Positions 39,599 to 48,848 of a stretch of 64,000 bases of DNA are shown piece by piece (within the stretch, counting starts at the first letter, position 1; the number at the start of each line of letters is the position of its first letter). Below the pieces are notes generated by a model. The model saw nothing but the letters and a program-made list of their open reading frames with translations, did not search any database and was not told the DNA's origin. Source of the DNA: Symmachiella macrocystis (lineage in GTDB: Bacteria; Planctomycetota; Planctomycetia; Planctomycetales; Planctomycetaceae); assembly GCF_007860075.1 (NCBI RefSeq), contig NZ_SJPP01000004.1, positions 62,001-126,000 on the forward strand, read 5' to 3'. Position numbers and translations under genes: made by a program.

Positions 39599-40275
39599 GG
39601 GGCGTCTCCCAACAAATAGCCTTGGCCGCGGACGGTATGCAAAATGATCGGCTGACCGGGCCGTTCCAATTTTTTTTGCAGCTGATTGATTTGAACCTCA
39701 ATCACATTGGTCCATGTCGCCGTCGATTCTTTCCAGACATCGCGGGCAATCATTTCACGTGTGACGACTTGATTCGCGTGCGACATGAAGTAAGCCAGCA
39801 ATTCCAACTGCCGATTCTGCAATAAAATCGGCTTGTCGCCCCGCAGTGCGGTTCGTGACGTGAGATCCACATTCAAGTCACCCCACGTCAACACGGTTCT
39901 GCTTGACTGGGCCTCGCGGCGCAAAAGAGCGCGGATGCGGGCCAATAGTTCATCCAGCGCGAAGGGTTTGACCAGATAGTCATCAGCGCCGCCATCCAGG
40001 CCCGACACGCGGTCCTCGATCGTGTCGCGGGCAGTGAGGATCAGCACCGGGGTGTTGTCGCCCGACGCACGCAAACTGCCAAGCCAATCGAGTCCCGACC
40101 CATCGGGCAACATCAGGTCCAGCACGATCAGACCAACACGCGCGTTCATCAGCCGATTGGCCGCCGCAATGGTTCCGGCTCCATCGGTTTTGAAACCCGA
40201 CTCGCGCAGCGTGCGCGTGATGCTCCTCAGCAGATTCTTTTGATCTTCGACAACGAGAATATGCGCAGTGGCCAT
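39595..40275 (-). CDS. OmpR-family response regulator of the efflux operon
   Basis: 226 residues: a receiver domain (HILVVEDQKNLLRSI, phosphoacceptor Asp in LIVLDLMLPDGSG, Thr in ILTARD, Lys in YLVKPF) and a winged-helix DNA-binding domain (ELLAYFMSHANQVVTREMIARDVWK; VRGQGYLL). I chose the ATG at 40275, where the family starts; the frame is open 13 codons upstream. As CusR/CzcR-like regulators do, it should activate the downstream efflux genes when its partner kinase senses metal. That partner is broken, so activation may be lost or come from another kinase. Confidence 0.9.
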   Translation of the reverse strand: MATAHILVVEDQKNLLRSITRTLRESGFKTDGAGTIAAANRLMNARVGLIVLDLMLPDGSGLDWLGSLRASGDNTPVLILTARDTIEDRVSGLDGGADDYLVKPFALDELLARIRALLRREAQSSRTVLTWGDLNVDLTSRTALRGDKPILLQNRQLELLAYFMSHANQVVTREMIARDVWKESTATWTNVIEVQINQLQKKLERPGQPIILHTVRGQGYLLGDAP

Positions 40276-40814
40276 GTTGCCCGAGTTAGATAGAGCATTT
40301 GTGATAAAACGCATCGATGCTGGGATTATGAAAGAATCGTTTGTTTCATAGAAGTCCAGGCGGGCAAGATAAACTGGAATTCATTTTGCGGGATGAAGCA
40401 TCCGCCCACCGATCCACGCACAATCCCAATACAGTAACGAACACAAATCGGACCTCGAAACGATATTTTCCCTGTAAACTTCACTGTGGTACGGTCAACT
40501 GAAATGCTGGGACCCGTTGATCGACCGGACGATGGTTCACGGCAATGTGCTCTTCAATCCGCACCACACGATTATCCGGGTTTGACTTGGCCAATAGCCA
40601 CACTTCGACGCATTGGTATGTCCAGGCACACCTGGAACGCCTGATTGCTGCCAAAGTACCCCTTGGCGAGGAAGCGGTGTTGGTTCTTGTACCACTAAAA
40701 GACTGATTCGAGAAACAGAGAGAATAGTCCTTGATGTCGGACCAGAGAAGCCGCATACTGTTTGAGCTTGATTTGACCTGCTGCCTAATGGGTTGTTGGT
40801 TGGGGTTATGGAGA
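40276..40814. other. Intergenic, no intact gene
   Basis: A gap of 539 bases upstream of the regulator. Short frames are present (a minus-strand one at 40481-40834; a plus-strand stretch ending at the TGA near 40704), but none has a recognisable domain. The promoter of the efflux operon should lie near 40280-40400. The stretch adjoins a gene relic and may itself be decayed sequence. Confidence 0.35.
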
Positions 40815-40994
40815 GAGTCAGAGTATCTATCCAACTTGAGTGCTGCCTATGCGGAGTCCAACGACTTTCCCAAGGCGATCAAGTGGATCAAAAAGGCGAT
40901 GTCTATGGACAACTAGGACAAGGAAACCCGATCAAATATGCTCACTCTATTCAAGGCCGGACAGCCTGATCGCGATGAACCGCGAGAAAATTGA
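40815..40994 (+). pseudogene. Relic of a TPR-protein C-terminus
   Basis: The frame reads a TPR helix pair (YLSNLSAAYAESNDFPKAIKWIKKAM), an in-frame TAG at 40914-40916, then DKETRSNMLTLFKAGQPDRDEPREN and a stop. This is the way many planctomycete TPR proteins and Ser/Thr-kinase/TPR proteins end (a last TPR, then a segment like LYKAGKPYREEP). Only this tail survives. The family match is from memory. Confidence 0.5.
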
Positions 40995-41350
40995 TGCCAA
41001 AGATTTTACGTGTTTACAACCAAAACGGTTGCAAGTTCAAACAAGAATGTCTTGAGGCATATCCTCCACCGCTGAGTGAGCGACACCCGCATTGCTCGGT
41101 CTCCTTCTGAGACCTGGAGGGTTATCGATAGAAACGCGGACTGCTTATTGATATCAATGGCAATCTCCCCCGGTTACCGGTCAGTGAGACGTTTTTGTTC
41201 GCTTTACTTTGCGAGCGAGACGCCCGGTTATGTTGCGAAGGCTTGTTGCCGCAGGCCCCCCTGCCCTAGCAGCTCACTGGTTTGGTCTGGCCCAGCATTG
41301 ACCGGCATGCGTTTCTAGAAGTGCAAGCAGTCACCCTCGTGGCTGCAGTC
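40995..41350. other. Intergenic, nothing convincing
   Basis: A gap of 356 bases. A 38-codon frame starting at 40994 (PKILRVYNQNGCKFKQ...) overlaps the stop of the relic, but I see no family resemblance and do not call it a gene. Confidence 0.35.
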
Positions 41351-42049
41351 TCACACGACAGTCACGTCGTACTCCTGCTTCGGGTTGGGGCCGAAGATTT
41401 CGCCTTCGACAATCAATTTCCAGGCGTAGCCGTAACTCACATACTCCGAAACTTGATCGCTCCCCGAGGCAACAACATTCTCCGGTACGCAAATCGTGAA
41501 GGGATGAATGACTTCATCCCCAGGCAGCACTCGTAGTTCCTCGAGAGAAAACAGGTTGATTCGCGCCAATTCTGTTTCGCCGCGCTCAAGTATCACGGTT
41601 TCGGTTTCGTAGGGGCCCTCGTCTTCGAAGGACCGTCGAGTCTCTTGCGTGACCTCTTCATATTCCGTTTGTTTACAGATCAGCACCACACGCAATTCAT
41701 GGAACGCTGCCGGCCCTTTTTGTATCAAACGTGCAGCGACCGGGGATCCGCGCGTCAATTCCATACTTTCAAGTTCTAGAATCGGTGCCGTGACTCGTGT
41801 TGTCAGGCTGACATGGACAGTTCCGTACAATGCTGCAGCGGAAAGCAAAAAGAAAACCAGGCTGGCGGCCAACGCGAGATAGGCAGATAAACCCTCTAAT
41901 TCCCGACTGGCCGAATAGGCGATGAATCCAAAGAGGGCAAAGAGAACAATTCCGACCATGCCAAAACCGATTTGTTGCGTCGTTGATTCGCGCGGCTGCA
42001 ATCGTATGAATTTCGCAGAATTGTCGGCATCGGGCTGGAAGAAAATCAT
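41351..42049 (-). CDS. Membrane protein with arrestin-like soluble domain, unknown
   Basis: A 232-residue protein. Two adjacent transmembrane segments occur near residues 28-50 (GFGMVGIVLFALFGFIAYSA) and 58-80 (YLALAASLVFFLLSAAALYG). A C-terminal beta-rich domain of ~145 residues follows (FHELRVVLICKQTEYEEVTQ..., ending YDVTVV), whose strand pattern resembles an arrestin-like sandwich. No catalytic residues are evident. The start could instead be a GTG three codons upstream. It stands alone between decayed sequence and the lipid cluster. Confidence 0.55.
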   Translation of the reverse strand: MIFFQPDADNSAKFIRLQPRESTTQQIGFGMVGIVLFALFGFIAYSASRELEGLSAYLALAASLVFFLLSAAALYGTVHVSLTTRVTAPILELESMELTRGSPVAARLIQKGPAAFHELRVVLICKQTEYEEVTQETRRSFEDEGPYETETVILERGETELARINLFSLEELRVLPGDEVIHPFTICVPENVVASGSDQVSEYVSYGYAWKLIVEGEIFGPNPKQEYDVTVV

Positions 42050-42636
42050 GCACCTCACGGCCTCACTATATAAGGGGCACAGCTTGGTCTCTCGGCCCCG
42101 GTTCCAGTCACATGCGGGTACGCTGAGGGGTCGCCAAACAATTGTGACCTTTACGTAGGCGCCATGTTACCGTTGTGAATCGCTCATGTCATTCGCACCG
42201 CACAAACGCAGGGCCGTTGCGGAGGAATCAAAGCACGGACCATCTGCCATTAGCGCTTGACTGTCGGGAATCCAGTCCCAATCCAAGGGAGTAAGAGTGG
42301 ATCGTGTCCGCCACGAGACAGCAGCTGCCGCCGATGATATGCAGCACGATCACCGGCAAATTATCAATAAATCCGCCGTTTTTTGTGGTCCAGTCAGCGC
42401 GGCTGCCTACAATTATAAGTATTGTGGCGATGCCATTTGTCCGTTTGTGTGCGAATTCATTGTGACAGATCTCAACAGTATTTGCCAACACTTAGTGATT
42501 TCGCAGTAGGGCAGCATTGATATGTCACTGACCCACGCGCTGAAAATGGTGGATGGCGCCTGCGACTGTGACGTTCTAAAATCAAGTAGCTCGAGCCAGT
42601 CTCGTCAAGCGCATTAAATGGGGCAAGGTGAATCGC
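42050..42636. other. Divergent intergenic region, nothing recognised
   Basis: A gap of 587 bases between divergent genes, expected to hold the promoter of the lipid-modification operon. A minus-strand frame at 42228-42491 has no recognisable motif. No sigma/anti-sigma gene pair is present here, although such clusters often have one. Confidence 0.35.
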
Positions 42637-43938
42637 ATGAAAATTGCTGTTATCGGATCGGGGATCTCTGGCTTGGTGGCCTCCTACCGACTTTCCACGC
42701 ACCACGAGATTACCCTTTTCGAAGCGAATTCTTATGTCGGCGGGCACACGAACACCATTGAGGTCGACGTGGAGGGTGAACGTCATACGATCGATACGGG
42801 GTTCATAGTATTCAATGACCGCACGTACCCAAACTTTGTAAAGCTGCTCGACGAATTGGACGTTGCCTCCGATCCGACCTCCATGAGCTTTAGTGTCTCG
42901 TGCGATGAAACAGGCTTAGAATACAACGGAACGAATTTCAACGGATTGTTTGCTCAGCGGAGCAATCTGTTCCGGCCACGGTTCTATCGCATGCTCCGCG
43001 ACATCATGCGGTTTAATCGAGAAGCACCGGAGTTGTTGGCAGCGAACCGTCTGGAAACGCTGACCGTTTCTGAATACCTGCAGCAGCACCGTTACTCACA
43101 ACATTTTGTTGATCAGTATCTGTTGCCGATGGGCTCCGCGATTTGGTCTTGTCCCCCGGAGACGTTTGAGCAATTCCCCATGCGGTTCATCGTCGAGTTC
43201 TATCAAAATCACGGACTCTTGAGCCTCACCAACCGGCCCACCTGGCGGGTGATTCGTGGCGGGTCTTCTCAGTATGTCCAAGCGATGACGCGGAGGTTCA
43301 GCGAGAACATTCGATTGCAATGTCCTGTGCAGTCGGTTCGTCGTTTGGCCGATAGCGTGGAGTTGATTCATAGTGACGGACAAAGCGAGCGGTTTGACGA
43401 AGTGATTTTTGCCTGTCACGCTGATCAGGCATTGCAGATCCTCCAGGATAAGTCTCCGCTCGAGGCACAGTTGCTGGCAGCGTTTCCTTACAGTCATAGC
43501 ATTGCCGTTCTGCACACCGATCGCTCAGTGCTGCCCAAACGCCGCCGGGCGTGGGCGAGTTGGAATTATCACCTGCATCGTGGCCGTTCGCAACAGGCGA
43601 CCGTCACGTACAACATGAACATTTTGCAGCACATTCAATCACAATACGACTTTTGCGTGACATTGAATGACAACGACGGCATCAACCCAAACAGCATTAT
43701 TCGACGGATTGCTTACAGCCATCCCATCTTCACGACTCAAAGAAAATTGGCTCAACAGCGACACGGTCGGGTGATACGCCAAAATCGGACCTCTTTCTGC
43801 GGTGCCTATTGGGGCAATGGATTTCACGAGGACGGTGTCAATAGTGCCCTGGCCGTATGCCGGCAGTTTGAACAATCGTCGATCGTCATTCCCCAAACGA
43901 ATTCGTCAAGCACAGCCACCATTCAGGAGGCGGTTTGA
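42637..43938 (+). CDS. FAD-dependent oxidoreductase of a lipid-modification cluster
   Basis: A 433-residue flavin amine-oxidase-like protein. It has an FAD-binding IAVIGSGISGLVASYRLS, the second-strand acid in LFEANSYVGGH, the GG-motif region and a GTGFIVFND-like segment (IDTGFIVFNDRTYPNF). The C-terminal FYGAYWGNGFHEDG-type segment (CGAYWGNGFHEDGVNSAL) is the hallmark of the subgroup found next to cyclopropane-synthase genes. I chose the ATG at 42637 with AAGGTGA in front; a GTG three codons earlier is possible. It probably introduces or removes electrons on a modified acyl chain. Five genes follow closely on the same strand. Confidence 0.85.
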   Translation: MKIAVIGSGISGLVASYRLSTHHEITLFEANSYVGGHTNTIEVDVEGERHTIDTGFIVFNDRTYPNFVKLLDELDVASDPTSMSFSVSCDETGLEYNGTNFNGLFAQRSNLFRPRFYRMLRDIMRFNREAPELLAANRLETLTVSEYLQQHRYSQHFVDQYLLPMGSAIWSCPPETFEQFPMRFIVEFYQNHGLLSLTNRPTWRVIRGGSSQYVQAMTRRFSENIRLQCPVQSVRRLADSVELIHSDGQSERFDEVIFACHADQALQILQDKSPLEAQLLAAFPYSHSIAVLHTDRSVLPKRRRAWASWNYHLHRGRSQQATVTYNMNILQHIQSQYDFCVTLNDNDGINPNSIIRRIAYSHPIFTTQRKLAQQRHGRVIRQNRTSFCGAYWGNGFHEDGVNSALAVCRQFEQSSIVIPQTNSSSTATIQEAV

Positions 43939-43940
43939 CT

Positions 43941-44714
43941 ATGCAGAGTTGCATCTACGAAGGACGAATCCACCACCGCCGCACACAACCGGTGCATCAT
44001 CAATTTGGCTATAGCCTGTACTTGCTCTATTTGGATTTGGACGAATTGGAGTCCGTGTTTCGCAATCGTTGGCTGTGGTCGACGCGTCGAACCGCACTGG
44101 CCCGTTTTCGACGCGACGATCATCTGGGGGATGCTGCTATTCCCTTAAAAACGGCCGTTCGCGATCTCGTAGAGGGGGAAACTGGCCAACGTCCGTCAGG
44201 GCCAATACGCCTGCTGACTAACCTGCGCTACTTTGGTTATGCGATGAATCCACTTTGCTTGTATTACTGCTTTGACAGCGCAGATGAACAGGTGGAAACC
44301 ATCGTCGCGGAAGTAAACAACACGCCCTGGGGCGAGCAACATTGCTATGTATTGCAGCCAGACTTTACTGCGGAGGATTCTTCGTTTTCTGCGCGGCATG
44401 CCAAAGCCTTTCATGTCTCACCATTCATGGATATGGCCCAAGAGTACCAGTGGGCTCTGTCCCATCCGGGCGAGGGCCTCAACGTACACATCAGCAGTTT
44501 CGAGCAGGGCTCAAAACTATTCGACGCGACAATGTCGCTCGCTCGCCGTCCGATAACAACCGGGCAACTGGCGCGGGTTTTGATTCGCTACCCCTTCGTC
44601 ACCGGTCAGGTTGTTACCGCTATTTACTGGCAAGCGCTGCGATTGTGGTGGAAAGAATGTCCCTATTATCCCCATCCCAGTACCTCTCATCATTCGAAAG
44701 TCTCTGCATCATGA
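43941..44714 (+). CDS. DUF1365 family protein
   Basis: 257 residues beginning QSCIYEGRIHHRRTQPVHHQFGY, the typical DUF1365 start, with RRYGYxxNPLCLYYCFD-like LRYFGYAMNPLCLYYCFD and WGEQHCYVL later. The ATG at 43941 follows AGGAGG by ten bases; the stop of the oxidoreductase lies two bases before. The biochemical role of this family is not known to me. It almost always sits between the flavin oxidoreductase and a Cfa-type methyltransferase, as here, which implies a role in the same acyl-chain modification. Its stop overlaps the next ATG (ATGA). Confidence 0.88.
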   Translation: MQSCIYEGRIHHRRTQPVHHQFGYSLYLLYLDLDELESVFRNRWLWSTRRTALARFRRDDHLGDAAIPLKTAVRDLVEGETGQRPSGPIRLLTNLRYFGYAMNPLCLYYCFDSADEQVETIVAEVNNTPWGEQHCYVLQPDFTAEDSSFSARHAKAFHVSPFMDMAQEYQWALSHPGEGLNVHISSFEQGSKLFDATMSLARRPITTGQLARVLIRYPFVTGQVVTAIYWQALRLWWKECPYYPHPSTSHHSKVSAS

Positions 44715-46018
44715 CACAATTGCCGGCCAAACCGTCGGAACTCGCAGCACTGGGCCGTGTCGGATCAAGCAGTCGCTCCCCGTCCAAGAATCCATCGGCA
44801 AGCTTGAAGACACGACTGGTCAAAGCGGCCTTGCTACGGACATTGTCCGGTTTGCAAGCCGGTCAGTTGACCATTGTTGACGGAACGGAAAAGCACGTGA
44901 TGGGCGATGATCAGCATCCCGATCTTCGTGCAACGCTGACCGTCCACAATGCCGACTTTTATTCACACGTGTTAACCGGTGGAAGTCTCGGTGCTGCTGA
45001 GTCCTATCTCTCCGGCGATTGGTCGTGCGATGATCTCACTAAACTCATTCGTCTCTTTGCCCGCAATCTCGATAAGTCTCGGCAATTGGACCGTGGTCTT
45101 GGACGATTAGCAAAGTGGGGGGCACGGGCATTTCACAAACTTCGAATCAATACACGGGCTGGAGCGCGCCGTAATATCCACGAGCATTATGATCTGGGCA
45201 ACGACTTCTTCGAACTCTTCCTGGACGAAACGATGTTGTATTCGTCCGCACTTTTCAAGAACGATCAGATGTCTCTCGCCGATGCCTCGACTGCCAAAAT
45301 GGACCTCATTTGCCGAAAGCTGAATCTACAGCCATCGGATCATTTGCTGGAAATCGGAACTGGATGGGGTGGTTTTGCAGAGTATGCGGCAAAAACATTC
45401 GGTTGTCGCGTGACAACGACGACAATTTCCCAGGAACAGTTAGCATACGCCCGCCGGCGCATCGAACGTGCGGGGTTAAGTGATCGAGTCACGCTGATGC
45501 TGGAGGATTACCGGGACTTATCCGGGAGTTATGACAAACTGGTCTCGATTGAAATGATCGAGGCTGTGGGGCACGAGCATTATGATGTCTTTTTTAAAAA
45601 ATGTGGTGATCTGCTGCGACCCGATGGTGCCATGCTGCTGCAAGGGATCACGATGTCCGAGCAGCGTTATCCGCAGTACTTGAAATCGGTTGATTTCATT
45701 CAGCGCTACATTTTCCCGGGTGGTTGCCTGCCGTCGATTTCTGCGATGAATCGCTCGGTCACGTCGCAAACCGGGATGCGAGTTCTTGACATAGCGGACT
45801 ATGCGCCGCACTACGCCCAAACATTGCGCTGTTGGCGGCAGAACTTCTGGGATCGAATTGATGCGGTGCGCGAACTTGGATTCTCCGAACGTTTTGTCCG
45901 CATGTGGCACTACTATTTGTGCTATTGCGAAGCGGCTTTCAGAGAGCGTACCACCGGGGTTGTGCAAATGCTGCTCGCGCAACCCCAGTGTCGTATCGAT
46001 GAAGTTCCGGTCACCTAA
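44711..46018 (+). CDS. cfa: Cyclopropane-fatty-acyl-phospholipid synthase-type methyltransferase
   Basis: 435 residues; transfers a methyl or methylene unit from S-adenosylmethionine to unsaturated acyl chains of membrane phospholipids. The N-terminal lipid-binding region (about 50-130; VHNADFYSHVLTGGSLGAAESYLSGDW) leads to the methyltransferase: HYDLGNDFFELFLDETMLYSSALF, the SAM motif LLEIGTGWGGFAEYAA, SIEMIEAVGHEHYDVFF and a C-terminal CYCEAAFRERTTG. The ATG overlaps the DUF1365 stop by four bases, and the frame upstream is that gene's shadow. A second, divergent family member follows directly, so the two may act at different steps. Confidence 0.92.
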   Translation: MTQLPAKPSELAALGRVGSSSRSPSKNPSASLKTRLVKAALLRTLSGLQAGQLTIVDGTEKHVMGDDQHPDLRATLTVHNADFYSHVLTGGSLGAAESYLSGDWSCDDLTKLIRLFARNLDKSRQLDRGLGRLAKWGARAFHKLRINTRAGARRNIHEHYDLGNDFFELFLDETMLYSSALFKNDQMSLADASTAKMDLICRKLNLQPSDHLLEIGTGWGGFAEYAAKTFGCRVTTTTISQEQLAYARRRIERAGLSDRVTLMLEDYRDLSGSYDKLVSIEMIEAVGHEHYDVFFKKCGDLLRPDGAMLLQGITMSEQRYPQYLKSVDFIQRYIFPGGCLPSISAMNRSVTSQTGMRVLDIADYAPHYAQTLRCWRQNFWDRIDAVRELGFSERFVRMWHYYLCYCEAAFRERTTGVVQMLLAQPQCRIDEVPVT

Positions 46019-46039
46019 CAGCAACAGGATTCAGTTCCC

Positions 46040-47098
46040 ATGACGTTATTTGTCGTGAACAATGCCCTAGACGCGATCGAACGCGGCTACGTTCCTGATG
46101 CGGCCACTCGCTATGGCATTCGTCGTCTGTTAAAGCAACGACTTCAGGTAGAAGACCGCGGGACGTGTGAAGACCAGCAAGCTCGACAGGATTTGTTCAT
46201 GAAGTCGGCCGCCCGCGGGCCCATTGCTCCGCTACCGGAAAAAGCCAATCAACAGCACTATGAAGTGCCGGCGGAGTTTTTCAATCACGTGCTGGGGAAA
46301 CATCTTAAGTACAGTTGTTGTTATTGGCCCGCTGGTGTGACATCGCTGGATGAAGCGGAACAGTTGGCACTGGAGATGACCAGCGTGCGGGCGGATATAC
46401 GGGACGGGATGCACGTTCTGGATCTCGGATGCGGTTGGGGTTCATTGTCGCTCTGGATCGCCGAAACCTTTCCGAATTGCGAAGTGACAGCGGTTTCAAA
46501 TTCGGCCCTCCAGCGACGATTCATTGAGCAGCGTTTGCAGACCCGGGGCTTGACGAATGTTCGCGTATTGACAGCGGACATGAACAGTTTCGAGATTGAA
46601 GACCGCTTTGACCGTGTGGTATCTGTCGAAATGTTTGAACATATGCGGAACCATCGAGAGTTGCTGCGTCGGATTTCAACGTGGCTAAAACCGGATGGAA
46701 AATTGTTCGTGCATCTGTTTTGTCACCGACATCTCACTTATTCATTCCAAACCGAAGGCAGCCAGAATTGGATGGGGCGTCACTTTTTCACCGGCGGAAT
46801 CATGCCGAGTGAAGACTTGCTGTTACGCTACCAAGACGACCTCTCCGTCGAGCAACAGTGGCGTTGGAATGGTCGACACTACGAAAAAACATGCCGTGCT
46901 TGGCTAACCAAATTGGATGCCTGCCGGGACGACGTTATGCCGTTGTTGAACAAAACGTACGGAACTGCCGAATCACATAAATGGTTCATGCGTTGGCGGC
47001 TTTTCTTCATGGCATGCGAAGAGCTGTTTGCATACCACAGTGGCAACCAGTGGTGGGTCGCACACTATCTGTTCGCAAAGCACGACCGTGCCCAGTAA
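46040..47098 (+). CDS. Second Cfa-family SAM methyltransferase
   Basis: This 352-residue methyltransferase belongs to the Cfa group but is shorter and diverged from the one 21 bases upstream. It has HYEVPAEFFNHVLGKHLKYSCCYW, the SAM motif VLDLGCGWGSLSLWIAE, a VSVEMFEHMRNH catalytic-region segment and a Trp-rich GNQWWVAHYLF tail. It lacks most of the N-terminal lipid-binding domain. Such short partners could methylate a chain without ring closure, as described for furan- or methyl-branched-fatty-acid pathways, but the reaction here is unproven. Confidence 0.85.
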   Translation: MTLFVVNNALDAIERGYVPDAATRYGIRRLLKQRLQVEDRGTCEDQQARQDLFMKSAARGPIAPLPEKANQQHYEVPAEFFNHVLGKHLKYSCCYWPAGVTSLDEAEQLALEMTSVRADIRDGMHVLDLGCGWGSLSLWIAETFPNCEVTAVSNSALQRRFIEQRLQTRGLTNVRVLTADMNSFEIEDRFDRVVSVEMFEHMRNHRELLRRISTWLKPDGKLFVHLFCHRHLTYSFQTEGSQNWMGRHFFTGGIMPSEDLLLRYQDDLSVEQQWRWNGRHYEKTCRAWLTKLDACRDDVMPLLNKTYGTAESHKWFMRWRLFFMACEELFAYHSGNQWWVAHYLFAKHDRAQ

Positions 47099-47155
47099 GC
47101 GCTGCAGTGATGTCGAAAAGTGTCCTACCTATGTGGTTATAATGGAAGACTGGCT

Positions 47156-47923
47156 ATGACAAACGAACAAGCCACGGAACATCCTGTGTTTGTCGTCCTC
47201 GGGGCGACCGGTTCTGTCGGATCCGAATTGAGTCGTCGGCTCGTCGCATCCGGAGCCCAAGTGGTGCTGGGTGGGAGAAACTCAGAAAAACTTGATGAAC
47301 TCAGTGCGGAGTTGAATGCGACATCTCATATTGTCGACGCGAATCGACCGGAATCAATTCGTGAATGCCTGCAACTTGCCGTGGAGAGCCATGGGAGAAT
47401 TGATGGCGTTGTGAATTGCATCGGTTCCGTGCTTCTCAAGGCTGCGCATATGACCTCCGACACTGAATGGAACGACACGATTGCTGTCAACCTGACGTCC
47501 GCTTTTTGCGTCGTTGGGGCCGCTGGCAAATTAATGCGTCGTACTGGAGGCTCGGTGGTCTTGATTTCATCGGCCGCTGCACAAATCGGGCTCGCGAATC
47601 ACGAGGCGATCGCCGCCGCAAAGGCTGGAATCATCGGATTAACACGTTCCGCCGCGGCGACGTACGCCAGTCGTGGCATCCGAGTGAACGCGGTCGCGCC
47701 AGGACTCGTCAAATCACAGATGACCAAGTCAGTGTGGGGTACGCCGACCGCGGAGTCTGCGTCGATTGCTATGCATGCTCTTGGACGATTAGGGGAGCCC
47801 TCTGATATTGCGTCAGCGATCGAGTGGCTGCTTCAACCGGCTAACACTTGGATCACCGGCCAAGTGATCGGAGTCGACGGTGGCTTGTCCACCATTGCTC
47901 CAAAGAACAAATTGGTAAAATAA
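47156..47923 (+). CDS. Short-chain dehydrogenase/reductase
   Basis: A classical SDR of 255 residues: cofactor motif GATGSVGSELSRRL (a GxxGxxG variant), second-strand GGRNSEK (the Arg favours NADPH), NCIGS as the NNAG equivalent, catalytic Ser in VVLISSAAAQ, and a His (NHEAIAAAKAG) where Tyr is normal, followed by the Lys. So the Tyr-x-x-x-Lys motif reads His-x-x-x-x-x-x-Lys-like and the active site may be altered. The C-terminal IDGG appears as GVDGGLS. GGAAG precedes the ATG. It ends the plus-strand lipid cluster. Confidence 0.8.
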   Translation: MTNEQATEHPVFVVLGATGSVGSELSRRLVASGAQVVLGGRNSEKLDELSAELNATSHIVDANRPESIRECLQLAVESHGRIDGVVNCIGSVLLKAAHMTSDTEWNDTIAVNLTSAFCVVGAAGKLMRRTGGSVVLISSAAAQIGLANHEAIAAAKAGIIGLTRSAAATYASRGIRVNAVAPGLVKSQMTKSVWGTPTAESASIAMHALGRLGEPSDIASAIEWLLQPANTWITGQVIGVDGGLSTIAPKNKLVK

Positions 47924-47993
47924 AGTCTTTCTTGCTGCGATGCCGTTATCTCGTTGGGCAACACTCAAGTCGTTTCAATCGAGGACCAGGGTT

Positions 47994-48848
47994 TCAATTA
48001 GTACCTTGGTGGAAAAAACTAGCTGCAACGCGGAAGGGAGAGAGGAGGTTGTCGCGGAGTGAGACGCGCTCAGTATTGGTCTGAAATAAAATAATCGACA
48101 CGTCGTCACCGGTATTGATTGCGTCTTTCCGGGGGACGATTTTCTCGATTAAGGAAGTGATAAAACGGTTTGGATCGGAGAGTTCTAGACCAGAAACAAG
48201 CTGCAGCAGGCCGTCGGCACCGAGAAGTTGTCCGTCGGGTTGTTCGATTTCGATGAGACCATCGGTGAATGCAAGCACCAAATCGCCGGTGTTTAATTTC
48301 GTGCGAACGTCTGAATAACTTTCGTCTGCTTCGATCCCCAGGGGGAAATTGCGAGCTTGCGTCGGTTCAGGCTCTTCAGCTTTCAATTGTCGCCAATTCC
48401 GGGTTTTGTGTTGATAAATCAGCGGATGTGGATGCCCGGCATTGCTGAGCGTCAACATTCGTGTCGGAGCGAAAAAGGTTCCAATCAGCGCAGTGGCAAA
48501 GTGCCCTTGTGTCGAGGCGACGACAAACTCTTGATTGATCGAGTTCACTAATGAGGACTGATCAATCCTATTGATGTTGCGGCGCATCAGTTGTCGAAGA
48601 ATATCTGCACGGTCCGCCACGGCATCACCATGACCGCTGACATCGGCCAACAGGATGCGTGTGATTCGCCCCGAAGCACAAGAGGAGACATAGCACACGT
48701 CCCCCCCACTCTGGGAATTTGCATGCGGGCTGCTATACACACAGACGTCCAAACCGGTCGTTGTCAAAGCGCGGTCCACTGCGCGGTTGCCTCCCCACAC
48801 CTCCATGCACTGCATTCGTTCAGGAGTTTGTGTTCGCATGTGTGACAT
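47994..48848 (-). CDS. SpoIIE/PP2C-type serine phosphatase
   Basis: A 284-residue protein consisting mainly of a PP2C-like SpoIIE/RsbU domain. Metal-binding Asp residues lie in QSGGDVCYV, LLADVSGHGDAVAD and VLAFTDGLIEIEQPDG, with a late TGDDVSIILFQ. There is no REC, PAS or HAMP input domain. Such phosphatases usually dephosphorylate anti-sigma-factor antagonists in partner-switching stress signalling; no such partner is visible here. The start (48848, or ATG 48839 with better-spaced GAGG) lies inside the end of the upstream gene, so translation is coupled to it. Confidence 0.85.
   Translation of the reverse strand: MSHMRTQTPERMQCMEVWGGNRAVDRALTTTGLDVCVYSSPHANSQSGGDVCYVSSCASGRITRILLADVSGHGDAVADRADILRQLMRRNINRIDQSSLVNSINQEFVVASTQGHFATALIGTFFAPTRMLTLSNAGHPHPLIYQHKTRNWRQLKAEEPEPTQARNFPLGIEADESYSDVRTKLNTGDLVLAFTDGLIEIEQPDGQLLGADGLLQLVSGLELSDPNRFITSLIEKIVPRKDAINTGDDVSIILFQTNTERVSLRDNLLSPFRVAASFFHQGTN

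Noticed and set aside
40481-40834. 117-codon minus-strand frame upstream of the response regulator
   Set aside because: No motif is recognised, and it overlaps the TPR relic and probable promoter region; not called.
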